DNA from: Patulibacter sp.
GTDB taxonomy: Bacteria; Actinomycetota; Thermoleophilia; Solirubrobacterales; Solirubrobacteraceae
NCBI GenBank assembly: GCA_023268575.1
Contig: JALRCL010000017.1
Coordinates: 1-8,528, forward strand
Reading direction: 5' to 3'
Length of the DNA stretch: 8,528 nucleotides
In this document: positions 4,497 to 8,528 of the stretch, in pieces
Layout: every line of letters starts with the position of its first letter
Numbering within the stretch: position 1 is the stretch's first letter
Position numbers and translations under genes: made by a program
Notes under the pieces: model-generated
Told to the model about the DNA's origin: nothing
The model's database searches: none
Seen by the model: the letters and a program-made list of their open reading frames with translations, nothing else

Positions 4497-6776
4497 ATGC
4501 CGCGCACCGCTCCCACCCGACGACCTCCCCGGAGCGCCCGGCGCTCAGGCTCACGGCTCGCGCGCCTCGCCGTGCTCCTGCTCGCGGCCGTCGCGGGCGC
4601 CACCGCGACCGCGGCGCCGGCGGGAGCCGCGACGCCGACGGACGGCTGGAGCTGTCGCGCGCAGACGCTCGACGTCGCCTCGGGGCCGCTCGGGGTCGTG
4701 CTCGACCAGATCCTCGACCCGATCGAGGGCCTCCTGCGCACGGGCGAGGACGGCACGCCGTGCGTCACGAACGGCGCCACGCCGCTCGGCGGCGCGCTCG
4801 CGCAGGTGACGAGCCGACTGGCGCCGCTCGGCATCGACCTCGGCGCGATCAGCGCCACGACGACGATCGACGCGACGAAGGTCCCGCGCCTCCAGGCGCC
4901 GGCGTCGACGTCGCGCGTCGCCGGGCTGAAGATCTCGGTCGCGGGCGCCGAGCTCGTCAGCGTCTCGGCGCTGGAGGCGCAGGCGAGCGCGACCTGCGCC
5001 GCCGGCGCGGCCCAGTACACGAGCTCCTACGACGTCGGGGACGTCGCGGTCTTCGGCCAGGCGGTCGACCTCACCGGTCCGGTGCAGACGATCACGAACG
5101 CGCTGGATCCGCTGGCCCCGATCGTGCGGCTCACGCCCGGCCACGAGGTGAAGACCGCCGACGGCGTCGCGCGCACGGCGCTGCGGATCGAGGTCCTGAG
5201 CGTCGCGAGCATCAAGCTGCTCGACGTCTCCCTCGCGATCGCGAGCGTCAACGACCACGGCACCCCGTGCGCGATCCCCGCGCCGCCGACCGTCGGCGTG
5301 CCGAGCACCACCGGCTCCCGGTCGCTGACCGCGGCGGTGACGCCGCCGACGGGCCGCACGATCGCCCGCTGCTCCTTCACGCTCGCCCCGCTCGCCGGCG
5401 GCGACGCCCGCACGATCGCCGGCACCTGGGCCGGCGGTGCCTGCACCGCGAGCGTGCCGCGCGACATCGCCCCCGGCGGATACCGCACGACCGTCAACGC
5501 CGTCACCGACGGCGCCGACCCCGGCGAAGCCACGAGCGCCCCCGCGGACCTGCGCGTCGGCTACCCGGGCCTCGGGGACGTGACGCTGGCGGGTCGCAAC
5601 GTCGGGGCGACGCTCGTCCTGGCCGAGGGCACGACCCTGACGTCCTGCACGATCACCGTGACGCCCGTGGGTGGCGCGCCCGTCGCCCTGCCCGGGAACG
5701 TCGCTGAGGGCCGCTGCTCCGTCGATCTGCCCCGCGGGCAGTACCCGCCGGGGACCTACGACGTCACGATCGACGCCGTGGCCAGCGACGGCTCGACCGA
5801 CCGCGTGTCGAAGCAGATCGTCCTCACCGCGCCGCAGGTCGGCGACCCGGTGGCGATCGGCCCGCTCGTCGTCTTCCCGGTCGCTCCGGGGAGCGGCGCG
5901 ACGATCACGGAGTGCACCGCGACGGCCGCGCCCGTGGGCGGGACGCCGCGCAGCGTCCAGACCTACATCGACCCCGGCACCTCGAGCTGCACCGCCGGCC
6001 TGCCGCCGGAGCAGTTCCCGCCCGGCGAGTACGACGTCGAGATCACCATCAAGGACTCCAACGGCGACGTCACCACGAGCCGCAAGCGCGTGACGATCGT
6101 CGCCCTCGGGGGCGCCGGCGGGAACGGCGGTGGCGGCGGCGGAGTCGCGACCGGCGGCAAGACCCAGGGCCAGGTCGCGGCCGAGCGCCTGATCTGCGAG
6201 AAGCGCCGCCTGTCGATCCTCGACGTCCGGCGCTCGACCTCGGGCGTCCGGGTGACCGGCGTCGCGGAGAGCGCCCTCGTCGGCAAGCGGGTCACGATCC
6301 GGGTCGCGCGCCGCGGCGCGGGCGCGCGCCAGGCCGGGACCGCCACCGTCCGCAAGGACGGGACGTTCGGCGCGACGCTCCGCGCGCCGGCGAAGCGCTA
6401 CCTCGCGACGTCGTTCGCGCTGCGCTACTCGGCGACGTCCGGCAGCGCGTCGAGCCGGTCGGTCCGGCTGACCCGTCGCACGAACATCACGTCGTCGTCG
6501 CTGACGAGCGGGAAGATCAAGATCGCCGGCCGCGTCTCCGCGCCGTACCCGCGGCGCGGCACCGCGGTCCGCGTCCGGATCCAGACCGGCTGCACGAGCT
6601 ACCGGACGGTGGCCACGGTCGACACCACGAAGACCGGCCGCTTCACGGCGATCTTCGCCCCGCCGGCCGACGGCTCGGCGGCGTTCTACCGCGTCGAGAC
6701 GCGCGTCCCGTCGCGCAAGGGCGGCCCGTCGCGCAGCCGCTCGTTCTCGCTGGACCGGCTCGTGGCCGGGCGCTAG
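4497..6776 (+). CDS. Large secreted multidomain beta-repeat protein, function unknown
   Basis: This is a 759-residue exported protein. The N-terminus is Arg-rich (about 1-22), followed by a hydrophobic core LARLAVLLLAAVAGATATAA and an Ala-rich cleavage region near residues 40-46. Residues about 50-265 form one domain with C53, C89, C167 and C258; the stretch AELVSVSALEAQASATC recalls the 'choice-of-anchor P' secreted domains, an impression only. Three Ig-like repeats follow (about 266-352, 358-444, 448-535), each with one cysteine pair (C292/C316, C384/C407, C473/C498) and a P-G-x-Y-x-V/T strand. A Gly-rich linker (538-554) leads to two related beta domains (about 570-659 and 663-757). There is no C-terminal membrane helix or sorting signal, so it is probably released or non-covalently attached. 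The ATG has GGGA 7 nt upstream, and the open frame upstream of it lacks signal-peptide sense. It stands alone, followed by two hairpins. Confidence 0.85.
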   Translation: MPRTAPTRRPPRSARRSGSRLARLAVLLLAAVAGATATAAPAGAATPTDGWSCRAQTLDVASGPLGVVLDQILDPIEGLLRTGEDGTPCVTNGATPLGGALAQVTSRLAPLGIDLGAISATTTIDATKVPRLQAPASTSRVAGLKISVAGAELVSVSALEAQASATCAAGAAQYTSSYDVGDVAVFGQAVDLTGPVQTITNALDPLAPIVRLTPGHEVKTADGVARTALRIEVLSVASIKLLDVSLAIASVNDHGTPCAIPAPPTVGVPSTTGSRSLTAAVTPPTGRTIARCSFTLAPLAGGDARTIAGTWAGGACTASVPRDIAPGGYRTTVNAVTDGADPGEATSAPADLRVGYPGLGDVTLAGRNVGATLVLAEGTTLTSCTITVTPVGGAPVALPGNVAEGRCSVDLPRGQYPPGTYDVTIDAVASDGSTDRVSKQIVLTAPQVGDPVAIGPLVVFPVAPGSGATITECTATAAPVGGTPRSVQTYIDPGTSSCTAGLPPEQFPPGEYDVEITIKDSNGDVTTSRKRVTIVALGGAGGNGGGGGGVATGGKTQGQVAAERLICEKRRLSILDVRRSTSGVRVTGVAESALVGKRVTIRVARRGAGARQAGTATVRKDGTFGATLRAPAKRYLATSFALRYSATSGSASSRSVRLTRRTNITSSSLTSGKIKIAGRVSAPYPRRGTAVRVRIQTGCTSYRTVATVDTTKTGRFTAIFAPPADGSAAFYRVETRVPSRKGGPSRSRSFSLDRLVAGR
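5292..6101 (+). repeat. Three tandem ~90-residue Cys-pair beta repeats (protein level)
   Basis: Within the secreted protein three units share the pattern x-x-C, a strand, P-(V/L)-x-G-G, a second Cys 23-25 residues after the first, then (L/V)-P, P/A-P-G-x-Y-(D/R)-(V/T), and finally D-G or N-G. First cysteines are spaced 92 and 89 residues apart. The DNA copies are diverged, so the duplication is old and kept at protein level. Each pair probably forms one disulfide inside an Ig-like sandwich. Confidence 0.75.
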
Positions 6777-6784
6777 CGCCTCCA

Positions 6785-6812
6785 GGGGGCGGCGGCGTCG
6801 GCCGCCGCCCCC
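6785..6812. terminator. 12-bp GC-only hairpin after the secreted protein gene
   Basis: Perfect arms GGGGGCGGCGGC (6785-6796) and GCCGCCGCCCCC (6801-6812) enclose the loop GTCG, 8 bp past the stop codon. The stem is very stable but no T-tract follows, so it may act as a 3'-end stabiliser, or as a terminator of the T-less type reported for actinobacteria. Confidence 0.7.
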
Positions 6813-6830
6813 ACCCGGCGGCGGCTGCCG

Positions 6831-6860
6831 CGAAAACCCCGCTTCTCGATGGGGTTTTCG
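6831..6860. terminator. Intrinsic terminator CGAAAACCCC-N10-GGGGTTTTCG
   Basis: Perfect 10-bp arms at 6831-6840 and 6851-6860 have a 10-base loop. The G-run followed by TTTT gives a canonical Rho-independent form on the plus strand, and the mirror-image AAAA makes it symmetric. It isolates the secreted-protein gene from the downstream pan genes. Short A and T runs are rare in this DNA, which makes the call stronger. Confidence 0.8.
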
Positions 6861-6899
6861 AGCCGCGCCCCGCCATCCTGGGGGTCCCGTCCGGCGGGG

Positions 6900-6928
6900 T
6901 TGGTGTTCCCCGCGACGGGTGCTACAAC
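6900..6928 (+). promoter_or_regulatory. Extended -10 promoter for the DUF2520-panC operon
   Basis: TTGGTG (6900-6905), exactly 17 bases, then TACAAC (6923-6928), preceded by TGC, which is an extended -10 motif. The predicted start near 6934-6936 leaves a leader of about 100 nt before the ATG at 7036. A 10-bp palindrome GACGGCCGTC (6934-6943) sits at the predicted start point. It follows directly after a terminator, where a new promoter is expected. Confidence 0.5.
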
Positions 6929-7035
6929 TCAAGGACGGCCGTCACCGCGACGCGGGACGGACCATTCCGCAGGACCGCTGTTTCTTCGATGCACGCGACC
7001 GGCATCCCCCCTCAGGGAGCTGGACCGGAACACTC

Positions 7036-7803
7036 ATGGACACCCGTCCGAGCGCACCACGACGTGCGCCGCTCCCACGCTTGGCCGTCGTCGGCCGCGG
7101 CCGCCTCGGCGGCGCGCTGACCCGCGCCCTCCGCGACGCCGGTGCGCCGGTGTCCGGCCCCCACGGGCGGGGCTTCGACGGCGCCGGAGCCGACGTCGTC
7201 CTGCTGTGCGTGCCGGACGCCGCGATCGCCGCGGCGGCCGCCACGATCGCTCCCGGCCCGATCGTCGGGCACTGCTCGGGCGCCACGACGCTCGCGCCGC
7301 TCGCGCCGCACGAGGCGCTCTCGCTGCACCCGTTGATGACGGTGCCGGGTCCGGACGCCGACCTCCGCGGCGCCCCGTGCGCGATCGCCGGGTCGACACC
7401 CCGGGCGCGCGACATCGCCGGTGCGATCGCCGCGACCCTCGGCATGGACGCCTTCGCCGTCGCCGACGACGATCGCGCCGCCTACCACGCGGCCGCATCG
7501 GTCGCAGCGAACTACCTGCAGGCCGTCGAGGCGCTGGCCGAGCGGCTCGCCACGAGCGCCGGCGTCCCGCGGGAGGCGCTCGCGCCGCTGGCCCGCGTCG
7601 CGCTGGAGCGCTGGCTGGCCGACGGCCCCGCCGCGCTGACCGGGCCGGTCGCCCGCGGCGACGCCGCGACCGTCGCCCGCCAGCGCGACGCCGTCGCCGA
7701 GCGGCTGCCGTCCGCGGACCTGGCGCTCTTCGACGCGCTCACCGCCGCCACCGAGCGCGTCGCGGCCAGCCGCGACGGCGCCCTGACGGGAGCCTCCGCG
7801 TGA
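7036..7803 (+). CDS. DUF2520 Rossmann-fold protein (ketopantoate reductase-like fold), upstream of panC
   Basis: This 255-residue protein has an N-terminal NAD(P)-type Rossmann domain: LAVVGRGRLGGAL (16-28) with the GxGxxG loop, then VVLLCVPDAAI (54-64), and HCSGA (79-83). The stretch SLHPLMT (96-102) is characteristic of the Rossmann-like/DUF2520 family. The all-helical C-terminal domain carries AAYHAAASVAANYLQAVEAL (148-167) and LTGPVARGD (201-209), also family signatures. The fold resembles ketopantoate reductase and related dehydrogenases. Members are commonly found directly before panC in actinobacteria (Mycobacterium tuberculosis Rv3603c precedes panC), so a role in pantothenate supply is plausible but unproven. 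The ATG at 7036 gives a normal N-terminus; its Shine-Dalgarno is poor, as the AGGGAG at 7014-7019 is 16 nt away. The stop overlaps the panC start by 4 bp. Confidence 0.87.
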   Translation: MDTRPSAPRRAPLPRLAVVGRGRLGGALTRALRDAGAPVSGPHGRGFDGAGADVVLLCVPDAAIAAAAATIAPGPIVGHCSGATTLAPLAPHEALSLHPLMTVPGPDADLRGAPCAIAGSTPRARDIAGAIAATLGMDAFAVADDDRAAYHAAASVAANYLQAVEALAERLATSAGVPREALAPLARVALERWLADGPAALTGPVARGDAATVARQRDAVAERLPSADLALFDALTAATERVAASRDGALTGASA

Positions 7804-8528
7804 GGACGATCCGGACGGTCGCCGAGCTGCGGACCCACCTGCGTTCCTCGCGCCGCGCGGGACGGACGGTCGGGCTGGTGCCGACGATGGGCGCGCTGCA
7901 CGACGGGCACCTCGCGCTGATCGCCGCCGCACGCGAGGCGACCGACGAGGTGGTGGTGTCGCTGTTCGTCAATCCGACGCAGTTCAACGACGCCGGCGAC
8001 CTCGACGCGTACCCGCGGACCGAGGCCGACGACGCCGTCGCCGCCGCCGACGCCGGGGCGCACGTGCTCTTCGCCCCGCCGGTCGAGGAGGTCTACCCCG
8101 ACGGCTTCGCGAGCGAGGTCCGCGTCGGCGGACCGCTGACCGAGCGCCTCGAGGGCGCGCACCGCGGCGCCGGCCACTTCCACGGCGTCACGACCGTCGT
8201 CACGAAGCTCCTGAACATGGTCGGGCCGGACGTCGCCCTGTTCGGCGCCAAGGACGCCCAGCAGGTGCTCGTGATCCGGCGCCTCGTGCGCGACCTCGAC
8301 CTGCCGGTCCGGATCGAGGTCGTCCCGACCGTCCGCGAGCCCGACGGCCTGGCCCGCTCGAGCCGCAACGTCCGCCTGCGGCCCGAGGACCGCGCGGTGG
8401 CCGTCGCGATCCCCCGGGCCCTCGACGCCGCGTCCTCGCTGCTCGCCGGCGGCGAGCGCGACGCGCAGCTCGGTCGCCATGCGCCGCTCGGGGTGCGACA
8501 CGAGCGCGCGGTACTCGCCCAGGCGGCG
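7800..8528 (+). CDS. panC: PanC, pantothenate synthetase (incomplete at window end)
   Basis: PanC condenses D-pantoate and beta-alanine using ATP through a pantoyl-adenylate, making pantothenate for CoA. The visible 243 residues contain PTMGALHDGH (28-37) with the HxGH nucleotide motif, FVNPTQF (56-62), YPRT (71-74), LEGAHRGAGHFHGVTTVVTK (117-136), FGAKDAQQ (148-155) and the KMSKS-like region REPDGLARSSRN (179-190). The GTG start overlaps the DUF2520 stop as GTGA, and MRTIRTVAEL is a normal family N-terminus. The gene runs off the window without a stop. From about residue 222 the translation (QLGRHAPLGVRHERAVLAQ) no longer resembles PanC and codon third positions become irregular, although the frame stays open. 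This may be a sequence joint, so the last ~75 bases should be treated with caution. Confidence 0.93.
   Translation, partial: MRTIRTVAELRTHLRSSRRAGRTVGLVPTMGALHDGHLALIAAAREATDEVVVSLFVNPTQFNDAGDLDAYPRTEADDAVAAADAGAHVLFAPPVEEVYPDGFASEVRVGGPLTERLEGAHRGAGHFHGVTTVVTKLLNMVGPDVALFGAKDAQQVLVIRRLVRDLDLPVRIEVVPTVREPDGLARSSRNVRLRPEDRAVAVAIPRALDAASSLLAGGERDAQLGRHAPLGVRHERAVLAQAA

Noticed and set aside
6118..6165. GGC/GGT-rich tract as a possible recombination or repeat site
   Set aside because: It is the coding sequence of the Gly-rich linker between domains of the secreted protein.
4551..6932. 793-codon minus-strand open frame opposite the secreted protein
   Set aside because: R/D/G/A-rich shadow with no domain or start context; the plus strand has a signal peptide and ordered repeats.
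6990..7120. Short ORF (43 codons) in the leader of the DUF2520 gene
   Set aside because: No Shine-Dalgarno and no recognisable peptide; most of it is an out-of-frame reading of the DUF2520 N-terminus, so it is not listed as a gene.
1..8528. CRISPR array, tRNA/rRNA gene, transposon ends, toxin-antitoxin pair
   Set aside because: No regularly spaced repeats, no tRNA-like cloverleaf, no transposase or terminal repeats, and no small paired ORFs of that type were found.

Overview
The window is very GC-rich bacterial DNA (roughly three quarters G+C by eye), with G or C at almost every third codon position, frequent GTG starts and 4-bp start/stop overlaps. The gene content fits a high-GC Actinomycetota: an LAxTG-type sorting signal, a DUF2520 gene placed directly before panC, and a flippase of the type common in that phylum. 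The style of the secreted beta-domain protein suggests Thermoleophilia (Solirubrobacterales-like), but that placement is inference. There are seven near-complete or complete genes and two genes cut by the window ends. No RNA gene, CRISPR array, insertion sequence or transposase was seen. No gene-free stretch exceeds 300 bases; the longest is 6777-7035.

Layout. (1) Positions 1-1126, minus strand: a tightly packed operon read right to left. It holds a 113-residue protein with a signal peptide and an LAETG cell-wall sorting signal, then tsaE, then tsaB (cut by the window start). TsaE and TsaB act in the t6A tRNA modification pathway. (2) Positions 1298-2659, plus strand: a polytopic Wzx/MATE-like polysaccharide or lipid-linked glycan flippase, divergent from the first operon. 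(3) Positions 2640-4286, minus strand: a two-gene operon of a family 4-type uracil-DNA glycosylase followed 9 bp later by a nine-helix membrane protein. The membrane protein has the two-aspartate layout (D159 and GYGD) of presenilin/signal-peptide-peptidase proteases. It meets the flippase tail to tail with a 20-bp overlap. (4) Positions 4497-6776, plus strand: a 759-residue secreted protein made of beta-rich repeats, followed by two hairpins, one of them a good intrinsic terminator. (5) Positions 7036-8528, plus strand: a DUF2520 Rossmann protein and panC (pantothenate/CoA synthesis), overlapping by 4 bp, behind a recognisable extended -10 promoter.

Most noteworthy points: the likely GxGD intramembrane protease co-transcribed with a DNA repair enzyme; substitutions at two catalytic positions of that glycosylase together with a C-terminal beta-clamp-like motif; a tiny sortase substrate leading a tRNA-modification operon; and a change in reading-frame character in the last ~75 bases of panC, which may mark an assembly joint. 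Everything was read by eye, and family assignments rest on motifs rather than database searches.
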